DNA of 35,180 bases, from NCBI GenBank assembly GCA_021464525.1, contig JADRCO010000382.1:1-35180 (forward strand). Reading direction: 5' to 3'. The position numbers were made by a program, and so were the translations under genes. Below are positions 9,873 through 20,878 of this stretch, piece after piece (the stretch's first letter is position 1; each line of letters begins with the position of its first letter). Source of the stretch: Rhizophagus sp. LPA8_4_AMF (taxonomy: Eukaryota > Glomeromycota > Glomeromycetes > Glomerales > Glomeraceae). Below the pieces are notes generated by a model. That model searched no databases and had not been told where the DNA came from. It saw nothing but the letters and a program-made list of their open reading frames with translations.

Positions 9873-10831
9873 ATGCCACCGAAGAAAACTAATCGAAAAT
9901 GGAAAGTTTCTCGTGGTGGGGGACATAAGTTTTCAAATCCACGACATCTTGCTGGTACAGGAAATGAAGAAGGAATGTGGGGTGTAAGTTATTAACTACA
10001 AATCAAATTACTTTATTGATCTATTTGCTTTTATTTGTTTTGTGTAAATAATGTTTTGCTTTTAGTCTCGAAATAAGGAAGAAGACGATTCTGAGGAAGA
10101 AAGTGATGATGAAACGCCTAATGTTTCTTCTAGTAGAAGTGAAAAATCAAAAAATAAGAAGAATTCTCAAGGATCTGATAAAGACGAATCAGGTGAAGAC
10201 GATGGTGATATCGAAGACGATGACGATGACGATGACGATGATGACGATGTATGTGTATATTTATTTATTTATTTATTTTGTAACATTTAATTATTAATTG
10301 TATTATATCTTCTTAATTTAGAATCGTTCAAAATTATCATCATTGAACATTATTGATGTAGAAAATCCAAACAGAGCTAAAAAGGATAATTTGAAAGCTT
10401 CTGATATAAAAGATACACCAAGAGAAATGACTCGGAGGGAAAGGTAGTTAATTTTTATAGCGAATTAAAATATGTTGTTATTACTTATTTATTATTTATT
10501 TATTTATATTTATTGATGATTCACTATGTAGAGAAGCTGCCGAAAAAGCGGCCTCACATCAAAGATATTGGAAACTTCATCAGGAGGGTAAAACTGAACA
10601 AGCTAAATCTGATTTAGAAAGGTTAGCCATTGTTAAGAAACAACGTGAAGAAGCTGCTTTAAGAAGAAAAGCAGAACAAGAAGGTATAATTAATTGATTT
10701 CTTTTTCATTGTCTTGCTTTTCTTCCTTTCTCCATAAATAATTAATGAAATCAATATTTTAAAAAATGTTAGCTAAAGCTGAAGCACATAAGGCTAAGAT
10801 AGCAAGTCAAGGACGCAAAATTAAAAAATAA
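9873..10831 (+). CDS. PDAP1/PP28-family (28-kDa heat- and acid-stable phosphoprotein) homolog
   Basis: Five exons, 9873-9983, 10066-10248, 10322-10443, 10532-10683 and 10773-10831, join in phase to 208 aa. The N-terminus is basic and Gly-rich ([10 protein letters not shown]), the middle is acidic and Ser-rich and ends in an uninterrupted aspartate run, and the C-terminal half carries the PP28 signature: IDVENPNR, then [12 protein letters not shown], then [20 protein letters not shown]. This order and length (human ~181 aa) fit the casein-kinase-substrate PP28/PDAP1 family. In animals it is a phosphoprotein linked to growth-factor signalling and translation control; the fungal role is not established. 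The Ser/Asp/Glu-rich middle offers many CK2-type sites. The aspartate run comes from a GATGAC microsatellite-like stretch (10217-10248). Confidence 0.88.
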
Positions 10832-11339
10832 TGACGAATTTGTATAGAATATGAAAAAAAATAATGTTTAATTATTTAATTATTTGTTTGTTTTAATAAT
10901 TGTCATAATGTCTTTCCTTTTTTCTTATATTAAATTGTTTTATCAAAGTTGTTAGATGTATATTAGGTTATAAGATTTTATCTTCTGTATTTATTCTTTC
11001 ATTTTAATGATTACTATTAATTTTATTTTTAAAATTAAAAAGAAAATCAGTAAATCTCATTTTATTATTTTGCTAACGCAATTAATAAAAAACAAATTAA
11101 TTTTTATAAATTAAAATGTATTTTATACAATAATATTACACAAAAAATAATAATATAAAAAAAAGTCATTAAATAAATACTGAAATGTTCTAAATAGTAG
11201 GATAAATAAGCTAATAAACATAATACGTATGATAAGAATCCTACAAACTATTATACTAAATATTTACACATGTATATTAAAATCTTTCAAATATATATTA
11301 TTACCCTTAAAAGGAATGTTTTTAACTTAAAAAATTTCA
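10832..11339. other. convergent 3' intergenic region, no gene seen
   Basis: AT-rich 3' flanking DNA lies between the PDAP1-like gene (+) and VPS35 (-), which converge here. Both terminators and polyadenylation regions must lie in these 508 bp. No coding signal is present. Confidence 0.5.
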
Positions 11340-14300
11340 TTATCTACCTAATGCAGTACTGGTATCAATTTCGTCATAATTTTGCAGAAAAAGATCTCCT
11401 TGAGCTTTAGCAGAACGTACAGCCTCTTTACGTGTTTCAAGATGGAACAAAGTTGACTTGAAATGTCTGACAACAAAGTCAGAAATATTACCTTCGGGTT
11501 CAACAAGAGCAGAAGAAGCAGAAGTTGGTGGATGTTGATCTGGATTTTCAATATTTGTTAGATGTGTATTGATTAAATCTATTAATCCATTAAGATATTT
11601 AACAGTAACCTACAAAAGAAAATAATAATAATAAAAGTGTTATTGTTGTTAAATAAGCCTAAACTGTATGAATAATGAATAAATACTAACAGCTTCATTC
11701 TTTTTCGCAAAGTAATATATGTATCTATTCAAAATTTCCACAAACAATTCAACATTTGTAACGGAATCCATACAAGAATCTGCGATCTTGAGTGCTTTCT
11801 GCAAGCATTCAAGAACCCTCTTACCTTCGCGGAATAATTCCTAGTAAAATACGTAAAATAATTGAGCAACATGTATATCTATATTATTGAGTAAGCTTAT
11901 GTAAAATACCTCAGATGATTTAGTTCCCCTTCCTTCTATTTCAGTGGCCCACCATAAATGACTTGATAAATAAACTGCACGGCACTGATCGGGTTTTTTT
12001 AGCAATTTACTACCATGCAAAGCACATTTAGTAATAAGAGTATCGTAATTCTCTAATCCAAATACGCGAATGGTCTGTAAGGTGCCGATAATTAGCGTAA
12101 TTGCTTGGAATTGTGCACGTGACTCGGAGATTGATTCTTCGTAAATTGTGAATGCCTTTTACAAAAGAGAGTGTTAATTTAAAAATACATATCTGGAAAA
12201 AAATTACATCTATATGATATCGATTACATACTTGTACGAAGAATTCATAACAAATTTCTTCAAAGCCGCATTCATCTGCACTTTGTCCTGCTAAAAGGAA
12301 CAGTCTTAAACATATATCCGAACATTCAACTTTGTTATACAAAATTGAAATAATTTGATGGATAAATCTGAAAAGGGATGAAGTCTTCTTTTCCCATCCA
12401 TCATCCTAATAATGATAAAAAATTAATCAAAAATAATCAATAGGTAAATACAATACTTTTGTAAAAGAAGCAATGATTAATACTTGCTTGATCTTCAAAT
12501 CTCTGATATCTCCTTGCCAATTTTACAGCAGATGTAACAAGAGCAGGGAATGTATATCGTATTCTTTCACCACCTTCGGCAAATTGTTTACGAGCAGTTG
12601 TAAGAAGCTAAATGAAAATTATATGAATAGTTAATTAATCACTCTAAATAAATAAATAAATAAATCAGTAAATAATGCTAGCATTATACCATAAACTGAA
12701 CATCAGGGTCACTGCTCTGGAATAAATGAATAATTCTTGCAAGCCACCCTTGTTCTTCTGCAAATTCTTCAGGATCCATCTTTTGTGAAGTCCCAATTGA
12801 TCTCGTACCCCTTCCACCTGTAAGCCCACTGAACGGACTCGAAAGTGTTGCATCCTTTTGATCGCGAATGAGAACATTACAAATATCTAAAATTCCACTA
12901 ACGTCTTCAGGTGTCTCAATAAGTGTCTCATTCTTTAGAACAGAAGTGACAATAGCAAGAGCAATCGAACGACGTGTTTGAAAAGGTTGGGCTGCAAGAA
13001 GAGCAGCATAGTTGGGTAAAGCAAGTAAAGTAAGGACTGTAGGGTACGAGTTAATTGGAGCCAAGAGAAGATTAAGTAAATTGGTAGTTGTGGTAGAACT
13101 GTGAAGGTCGGGACTTGATTCGGCAATTATTTAAAAAATAAATATTGAATGTAAGATGAAAGAATTTTTCCATTAAAATAAAACAATATATTATATCTCT
13201 TAAAAAAACACTAATTTACCTATCATGGAAGTCTAAAACTTTTTGCTTGGCAAATTCAATGACTTGATCAACATATTCAATCTTGTCAGGGTAACAGCTC
13301 AATGACAAATTAACTAATGATACCAACAAGGCAGTGATGTCTTGAATAGACAAATCGGGACGAGCCTAAAAAAAAAATGAGAAAATCAGTTCGTGACAAC
13401 GATCGATTTTTGGTTTATATACTATCTTTACGAACCTTAACCAAATCGACAATTTGTCCCCAGAAGACTTCAAAAAGTTTAACGTCTTCAGGGATACCAC
13501 GAAATCTTTTGACGGGAGGCTCATTTGATTTATTATTTCCCTGTTGTTTGGTTTCATCCGGTTGTGGCTCAGACGTTTGATCATTATTATCATTAATGTT
13601 ACCGAATTCGAATCCAGTCTCCCCATTTAACTCTTCCCTCTCAAAATTTCCAAATTCAAATCCAGTGTTCTCCTTTAGCTTTTCCTTTTCCTCCTCCTCT
13701 TCCTCATCCTCCTCTTCTTCCAAAACAAATTTTCCATTTGAATTTGATTCATTATCCTCCTCCTCATTATAACCTCCAATATTTTGTTTTTTTAATTTTT
13801 CATAAAGCCTTTTAGCGGCTTCTTCCTTTTGACGTTTAATTACTTCAGGCGGTTCAGAATCGGCCTCGCGAGCAGCATATGCTGCAAGACGATCAATGAG
13901 TGCAATTACAATCTGCTTTACATTAACTTTTGGATGAAGCAACGCAGTAGCTGATAAATATGGACCAAGTGTTCGAAGATGGAAATCATCATGGAACACC
14001 TAATCGATCAAAATCGAAATTATCAATAACTACCGAAGTATATAAATATTATTTAAAATATCAAGCGTATATACCTGAATGATAACTTCCATTAAATACT
14101 CTTGTGCAATGACATCTTTACAGTTAATAACTTGTTCTAAAATAGCCGGTAATATGGTCTGTATAAAAAAAAACGGAATTAGTGTTATTTTTTTATTTAT
14201 ACCATTTTTTTCCCAAAAAAAAACAATCACATGACCTATAAATACCTTTTGGTACAACTGTAGATCAACGCCTTCCAACTGACTTAATCGAACTAAATTA

Positions 14301-15247
14301 GTGCCAACTAAAATTCTTAATTCTTTCCGTTCCATCTCACGTTTCTCGCGGTCTCTTGAGTGACCTTGATGTTGCAAGCGTACCCAAAGTTTATTCATCT
14401 CAATAAAATTAGTAAGAATAAAAGAAATTGAATCTTGAAGGTTGCCTTGTGGACTATAATAATAAATTATTATATATATTAATAACAATCATTAGGTCAA
14501 TAATTATAAAAAAAAAACCAAATTTTCACTTGCCCATCATCATTTCCAGCCGGTAATGAGTCCCTCGTCATTCCGCTCAAATAATGTCTCAAGAATAACC
14601 CACGAGTCGGGTGTTGAACACCACGAGACATTTCCATCATATCTTTCATAATTTCTTTGACGGGAGCATCCTTTTGTGACATATAAACACTACCGACCGT
14701 AATCATGAGGTATAAACGCGGAATTATGTTTCCGGCGTATTGTACTAATTCATAAAGGTCAGCAAGATGATGTTTTCCAGCATTATGTGCGTCATTAAGA
14801 TATGTTGTGAGGTGTCGGAGAGCATCAAAAATTGCCATATCTTTCCGTAAAACATTTCGTCAAGGTTGATAATAAAAATCGATCAAATTAAAATATACAT
14901 AAAATAAAAGTGATTTTATGCGTTTTAGCTAAAAAATAAATAATAAAAAAAAGATACAGAGTTCATAATAATGTTTTGGAGTTAAAGCAGATGTACGAAG
15001 TTCCGCTAACATCGTTGAACAATGCTTTAAACCATCCATGAGTTTGTTATTATCCTATCAACAAGTAAAACATTAGTTCATAAAGAAGATATTAAGCATT
15101 GAAAGTTACGAGATTATACTCAAAAATATTTTGACGTACCAAGCATTTTTTCATATGGTGTGCTTGAACTCTAACTACATTCAGAGCCTCTTCTAAAAGT
15201 TTCATTTGATCCTCCATTGTTATGGAACTTTGAGAAGTTCTTCTCAT
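11340..15247 (-). CDS. VPS35: VPS35, retromer core subunit
   Basis: Thirteen exons: 15247-15140, 15054-14958, 14840-14534, 14453-14246, 14158-14075, 13999-13436, 13365-13220, 13113-12690, 12607-12488, 12405-12232, 12155-11910, 11840-11691 and 11609-11340. They total 2898 nt, in phase, for 965 aa (animal VPS35 is ~796). Hallmarks are [11 protein letters not shown], the Vps26-binding PRLYL (109-113), [68 protein letters not shown] and [13 protein letters not shown]35 is the alpha-solenoid scaffold that selects cargo on endosomes for return to the Golgi or plasma membrane. The extra length is mostly a polar/acidic insertion at residues ~313-436, between [10 protein letters not shown] and [10 protein letters not shown]. 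Introns 3 and 9 use GC-AG boundaries. The start at 15247 is preferred; an in-frame ATG at 15217 is possible. Confidence 0.96.
12406..12487 (-). other. GC-AG intron 9 of VPS35
   Basis: The donor reads GCAAGT and the acceptor ATTAG. Splicing here gives RFEDQ joined to DDGWEKK, which matches the family sequence in this region. Using the GT four bases further on creates an immediate stop. This is the second GC-AG intron in the gene, with the same six-base donor. Confidence 0.8.
14454..14533 (-). other. GC-AG intron 3 of VPS35
   Basis: The donor reads GCAAGT and the acceptor ATTATAG. Only this pairing keeps the frame and joins the conserved sequence (DDG to PQGNLQDS). The nearby GT four bases downstream would shift the frame. 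GCAAGT keeps the rest of the U1-pairing consensus, as is typical of GC-AG introns. Confidence 0.8.
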
Positions 15248-15447
15248 AGCCTTCTAGTATCGTTGAAGAATGTTGAAGAATAGATTAATATCGAACACTC
15301 GTAAAAATTTAAACTCTTCCCAACAAACAATTCATCATGATTGTACAAACATAAATGTCATATGACGGGCGATCTGAACATCAGCGGAATTGATCATCAA
15401 TCAAATCAGCCGCGTTCATACCTTTTTTTTTACAATCGAATAATAAT
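15248..15447. promoter_or_regulatory. shared upstream region of VPS35 (-) and mS23 (+)
   Basis: Exactly 200 bp separate the two divergent start codons, so both promoters must lie here. The stretch at 15361-15419 is less AT-rich than its surroundings, and a T-tract (15423-15431) precedes the mS23 start. No known binding site is assigned. Confidence 0.55.
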
Positions 15448-16189
15448 ATGCCTCACTATGCCTCACCAACACAACTTCATAATCATGTATCACGATTATT
15501 TACTGGAAAAATTATAAAATCTCTTCCAGTATGGTATTCGGCCATGAAAAATATTCCACCTGGTCAAAGTTTATTACGTAGCCCTTTACAATTTCGTGGG
15601 GATAATTTACAAAACCATAATTTGCGCCTTCGGCGTGACACGAAGTCTCATTCTCAAAAACATTTGAAAACAAAAGTTCCAAGACCACAAAAAATTTATT
15701 ATATGTTAGATGCTTTGCGTAAAGATTTTTATCGTGATCATCCATATGAATTATTAAGACCACAAATTTTAATGGAACAGGACGGTGGATTCGTGGAGAA
15801 GAATTTATGTAATTTAAAATTTCCTTGTCGAGTTACTGGTGAAAAGTGAAGTTTTTATTTAATTTTTTGTTCTATAAAAATCTTAAACATGAAGAAATAT
15901 ATTCGCTAATATAAAATTTTTTTTTTCTTTTAGTGTTATTAGATATCAAGAATATTTAATCAAAAAGGAAGGGATGTCAAAAAATGATGCATATATTCAA
16001 GCATGTAATGAATTTTATAAAATTCGAGCAAGAGAAGAAGTAGCAGAACGTGTTGCAGAAGAACAAGCATTATTATTTGGAGCTAGAGGAGGCCAATCTC
16101 AAACAGAAAGATCTTTATGGTTGGAACATAAAAATCTTCAAAAATCTGAACCACAAATTATTACTCAAGTTTTAAGACTTGTTTCTTAA
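15448..16189 (+). CDS. RSM25: mitochondrial small-subunit ribosomal protein mS23 (Rsm25-like)
   Basis: Two exons, 15448-15845 and 15934-16189, join in phase to 217 aa. The mS23 pattern is clear: an N-terminal segment VSRLFTGKIIKSLPVWYSAM with NIPP shortly after, a middle block YYMLDALRKDFYRDHPYELL RPQIL, and a charged C-terminal helix (KKEGMSKNDAYIQACNEFYK, REEVAERVAEEQALLFGARG). mS23 is a component of the mitochondrial ribosome small subunit and is found in fungi and animals. The basic N-terminus with few acidic residues suits mitochondrial import. The intron is 88 nt (GTGAAG...TTTTAG). The gene is divergent from VPS35 across 200 bp and convergent with the DUF924 gene downstream. The gene symbol follows yeast naming by family resemblance. 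Confidence 0.85.
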
Positions 16190-16462
16190 ACAGAATCATC
16201 TCCACCATTTATTTAAACCCGAAATATTTTATAAACCTCAAAATTTCATTTTTTTACAAATTAGAGATAAAAAACAATCATTTCTCAAAATTATTCGAAC
16301 AATAGTTATAAAATCACATATGATCTTTTATTGCTTATAATACAGCCTAAAGATTAAATAATTTAAATAATTTAAATAATTTATAATGAATATAATTTAT
16401 AAATTTTTATTATTTAATCTTTCTTTGTTCCACAATTTTTAGATAAGCTATTATTTATTAAA

Positions 16463-16566
16463 ATCCTCCACCACTTTCAAGATATTCTATTTCTTCTTTG
16501 GTAGATTCTCTACCATCCTCCACCACTTTCAAGATATTCTATTTCTTCTTTGGTAGATTCTCTACC
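16463..16566. repeat. perfect 52-bp tandem duplication over the DUF924 stop codon
   Basis: 16463-16514 and 16515-16566 are identical 52-base copies. Both carry the sequence encoding ESTKEEIEYLESGGG on the minus strand. The coding frame uses the copy nearer its own exon (16515-16566) and stops at the junction; the other copy now lies in the 3' UTR. Identity is complete, so the duplication is recent or an assembly artefact. Confidence 0.9.
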
Positions 16567-17458
16567 CAAATATTTATTTCTATGAGGAAATCTGCCAAAT
16601 TTTTCGATTACAGCTTTATGCTGATCAGCAAAATCAGAAAAGCTCTTTGATATTTCTAAATAAATCTATAAAAAAAGAAATTATTAATTTGTCATTTAAA
16701 ATTAAATAATATTTAATAAATTTCTATTTAAATACCTCGGGAGAATTTTCAACATTCCAATGATGCTTTTGTACGCTAATTTCTTGATCTTCCAAATTTT
16801 CAGAATGTTCAAATGGCTATAACAATAAATTTTAATTTATTGCGAAAATATTTAAATATTTCGAATTCTTTTTTTTTTTAAAGAAAAAAAAATAGAAATA
16901 TATATAATCGTTACCAAATAAATGAATTCTCTTTGGATAGGGTTCAGATCTTTATCCCATTTACGATCTACACAATATTTGGCAACCTCCAATGCTATTG
17001 GATCAAAATCGACGAATGGCCTTTTAGTTTTACGAAATATATTACGAGGAATTTGATCGAGTAAGATTGCTAATCCCAGAGTTCCCTTTAATATAAAGTC
17101 AATTTAATATTGTATTAATGCAATTGTACAATTAAAATGTAAATACCTCTGGGGTTTGTTTCATTTCATCAACATAGCTTTTTTTCTCAAAAATTTCTTC
17201 TAGTTCTTTACTAAAGTTCTTCTTACATTCATTATCAACTAATTCACCACCTTCGAACCAAAATTGTATTAATGAAGGTGGAAGTGGTTCTCCATAAACG
17301 AATCCTAATATTTATATCAATTAAAGAAAAAAGAAACCCTATTTCAACCAAAAACAATTCTCCAATTCATTTGAACAAACGTTTTATCATTAAAATATAA
17401 AACCTTTAAACCAAAACGAAAGAATTCTTTTTTGTAATTGAGCCGCTGCGGATGACAT
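16510..17458 (-). CDS. DUF924-family protein
   Basis: Five exons, 17458-17404, 17304-17147, 17085-16915, 16816-16736 and 16665-16510, join in phase to 206 aa, close to the usual DUF924 length (~180-200 aa). Family hallmarks are ILSFWFKG near the N-terminus, IQFWFEGG, the very conserved GLAILLDQIPRNIFRKT, FIYLPFEHSENLEDQ and FGRFPHRNKYLGRESTKEE. The motifs (IYLPFEHSE, GRFPHRN) are nearly invariant in the bacterial and fungal family. The fold is an all-helical TPR-like one, and its biochemical function is unknown. The last residue before the stop is Trp (GGGW), created by a 52-bp tandem duplication; the unduplicated end would have read GGGF and then stopped. The protein is thus essentially unchanged despite the rearrangement. 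Confidence 0.92.
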
Positions 17459-18595
17459 TTCTAAAGAGAATTTCCGTGCAAAATACGGTGTAGATTATTA
17501 CATTTAAAATCATTTTTACAATGAATGCGATTGGTTAATGAGTGAAAAGTCGTGTAACCAAATATTTCCTGAGTTAAAAGGCTAATTAAACTTTTTTGTG
17601 AAAAATTGAAATTCTGTATTCAATTACAAAGCATATGATGGGAAATGATGGGAGAACAAATCATCATGCGGGAAAAATTAAAATAGCAAGTCAATTGCTT
17701 CGCAAAATTCTGGACATTATCTAATTGGTAGTTTCTTAAGAGAATGCCACAAAAAAGGAAATACACTTTAATGAATGAACCGCAGGCACTTTATTTGATT
17801 GGATGAAATAAATGCACAAAATGTTTGTTCAATTTCCATTTCAACACTTCTACTCGGAAAAATATGCAAACTTAAAAGCCACTTATTCCACGATTCATTA
17901 TTCTTTTAATTTAAACTCAAGTCGTTTGCATGTGGATTTTATGTGGATTAGACAAGAAATAACGTGAATGCCGCATTTGAAACTGAATTAAGAAAATCGG
18001 GGAAAATCGGGGAAAATCATTATTAAACTTTTCGCTTTCATTTATACTTATATGTATACTTATTTTAATTGAAAACTCCTCCAAAGAAAATTAATATTTT
18101 TATAATATTCTGATTTCTGAGATATTGAAAAAAAAATATAAATTCATCATCATAAATAATAAAATTTTTTTTTTTATTCGTTCTGATGGCAACATATTGC
18201 ATAATTCACTTGTATTACGTCAGATAAACCAACCATTGTCTCTAATAATGTTAATTCGTGTTCCGAATATTAAAGATCTATCACCGGTGTTTCTGTAACT
18301 ATTTATAGGTGAACCAGTGTGATAATTTTAAACATGCGAATTTCCAAATTTAGCCCATTCAGAAAAAAATTATAAATAAACCACGGAAATTTATCGGTTT
18401 TTGCCATCAGCCTTTTCTTTTTTCCCTTCTCTGTGAGAAGACCCCACCTTCCTTTCTTTCCCCCCTTTTTTTTAACTTTATACATTCTTTATTTTATATT
18501 TTGTTTTCATCTCATGGAATAAAATAACAATTGTTATTCATTATAATATATAATAAAGACTGCGTCTTTTAATTTAAACAATTGTACATATAAAA
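17459..18595. other. intergenic between DUF924 and 7TM genes
   Basis: No convincing gene. A minus-strand 60-codon frame (18303-18485) is Lys/Gly-rich low complexity and is not called. There is a short GGGGAAAATC tandem repeat at about 17997-18017 and poly-A/T tracts near 18170. Both flanking genes are transcribed away from this region, so it should hold two promoters. Confidence 0.5.
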
Positions 18596-20206
18596 ATGTC
18601 TACCTCAAATTTTTGCGAGTGAGTTTTTTTTGGCTTTTTTTTTATTAATTACCTTTTTCCTTTATCAATCAATGTTAATTGTCTCTTATTAATTATTAAA
18701 GGTTCACTTACGGCATACATAACTGCGAAGGGTCAAAAGAATATAGAATTTTGTATATAATTTCGATAATTATGTGGTCTATCCCTTGTATATTTTCTTT
18801 TTCTTTAATTTATTGGAAATTAATGTATCGAAAGAATTTAAAAATATTTAATGATAAATTATTCTCTCCCGTGGAAGGTTTTCTAATATGGTGCGGAATT
18901 AGTAATTTAAGTAAGAATTTTTAAGACATTTTTTTTTCTTTTCATGATGCTGATCATTTTATTAACTAATTAATATACATTATATAGTGCGTATAATATA
19001 TTGTTTTGTAATACTTTTTAATTCCTTTTCTGGATATCCGATAATTCGCGATTTAATCTATGCATTCAGTTGGTCACCAGGATTCATGGGAATTTATAGT
19101 TTTATAGCAGGAATGTTTCAATCTATATTACGGATGAAATTTGAACAATTTACAACATCGCCTACACATCGAACGTTTGATAATGTAATTCATGAAAATA
19201 ATGATAACAGAAGTAGATCAACAACAGTATGGATTCCCAAAGGTTATCAAGTGACCATTACTTTTTGGACTTTAATTATTTTGCTTTTCGCTTTAATTAC
19301 AACATCTTCTATTATGATGGGATTAAATCGAAACATTGTACAAGAACATAATGCTTATATGAAACACGATAGAACATTTTTATATGCCAATGGTTTTTTG
19401 CACGGAACTTTTTGGTTTAATTGTACTTTAGTTATCGTCATATTAATATATCATGGAAGAAATTTGGTAAGAATGGTTAAAGAAAGTTTTGCGCTAACAG
19501 GAATTCAAGATGCAAGCAATAGAAATGTCCCTGATAGAATAAAAAGAAGATTGGAAAATGCAAAAGTCGCTTTTGAAGCGTATGTTATTAAGGTACACTT
19601 TATTTCAAATTATTATTTTTTAAACGATTCATCTTTTTAACATTTATACTTTTTTTTCATTAATTTTAGATACGCATATTTAATTATAGTATCTTTATTT
19701 TGATGTTATGGTAACTGATCTTATCAATTATCTATATATTTGTTTTTTTTAAATCAAAATTCACTCAAATGGCTTTTCATTTAGGTTCAGTACTAGTTTA
19801 ATTCCTGTTGTCGTAACTTATGAGAAGTTGTTTAGCGCTCTTTGGATTGGCTTGTTATTTACCGCAATTTCAAATTTTCTACCCCCAATATGTCTTATCG
19901 CGGTCTTAATCGGAATTTTAAAAGCGTAAGTAAAAGTAATTATTTTACCTTGTCGTGTCATCTAAAACGTATTTATTTTATTAATTCATAAATATAATTT
20001 AATTTTAACTTTAATAGAGAATTTAATCCAAATCGGGAAGCAGGTTTGTGTTTATTTATTAATAAAATATTTAATCATCTAGATTATTTTTGATTAACTG
20101 TTTGTTTATTTTATTTTCTATATATATAAAAGCCACCGCAGAAGCCGTTATTGAACTCAATGAGATGAATTCATATTTTTCAGATGTTGATTCTTCTGAA
20201 GTATAA
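18596..20206 (+). CDS. orphan seven-pass membrane protein, receptor-like topology
   Basis: Seven exons, 18596-18618, 18702-18910, 18988-19592, 19670-19710, 19785-19925, 20018-20043 and 20133-20206, join in phase to 372 aa. Seven hydrophobic segments are visible: ILYIISIIMWSIPCIFSFSL, VEGFLIWCGISNLM with RIIYCFVILF, GFMGIYSFIAGMFQSI, FWTLIILLFALITTSSIMMG, GTFWFNCTLVIVILIY, IRIFNYSIFILMLW with FSTSLIPVVV, and LWIGLLFTAISNFLPPICLI. The N-terminus is short with two Cys (possible disulfide), there is a polar ~45-residue loop between TM3 and TM4, a basic loop between TM5 and TM6 (RIKRRLENAK), and a short acidic tail. This matches a 7TM topology, but I see no DRY or NPxxY motif. It could be a fungal GPCR-like or TOM1/THH1-like protein; ligand and function are unknown. 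Confidence 0.8.
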
Positions 20207-20878
20207 AAAAAAAAATATAAAAAAATAAAAAATAAAAAATAAATTTACATAAATGAAAGAGATAACAAAGAATTAAGATAAATAAAGATTTAAATTATAA
20301 TAATAGTAACTTATATATATAATTAGTAAATAATAACAATAACAATAATAGAAATAATAATAATAATAATAATAATAGTAATAATGTAATAATAATAATT
20401 GAAAATTTTTTTGAAATTTATTAATCACATCTTTGGGATGTGTTTGATGAAATTTCGAAAGAATTAATAATAATTATATATATAAAAGGGGGTAAAATAT
20501 TTTTTATTATTCTGATTAATATAATTAGTATTCAAAAAAAATAGAATACTATTGTAAATAATCAGATGATAAAGTTTTATTTCTCTTTTAACAAAGAATG
20601 TATAAAAGTATATAGATTATAGATATAGATTTTTTAATAAAAGAAGAAGGGATTGCACAATTTTTTTTACACGCTTGTCACACATCACTATGATCATGTG
20701 ACCTAATTTATATCGAATTATAACTGTATATAATACTTGTAATTTATATAATACATATATATATTATTATATTCTTCTCGCGCCTTTTTTTTAGATATTT
20801 ACCTATACTATTTAGTAATAAATACAACATAAAAATGATAAATTATATTATAATACTTAACTCGAATATATGAATATC
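20207..20878. repeat. AT-rich convergent 3' region with AAT/AAC microsatellite
   Basis: The 7TM (+) and SFH5-like (-) genes converge here. An AAT-rich microsatellite with interruptions spans about 20325-20400. Several A/T homopolymers occur. No gene is seen. Confidence 0.55.

Noticed and set aside
12028-12342. 104-codon minus frame crossing a VPS35 intron
   Set aside because: It begins in VPS35 exon 10, reads through the intron and continues in the wrong frame of exon 11. The spliced frame matches retromer sequence far better.
14520-14540. A GT donor a few bases after the GC donor of VPS35 intron 3
   Set aside because: It adds four nucleotides and shifts the frame, destroying the conserved downstream sequence.
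18303-18485. 60-codon minus frame rich in Lys and Gly
   Set aside because: Low-complexity translation of a T/C-rich tract, with no splice signals or homology pattern.
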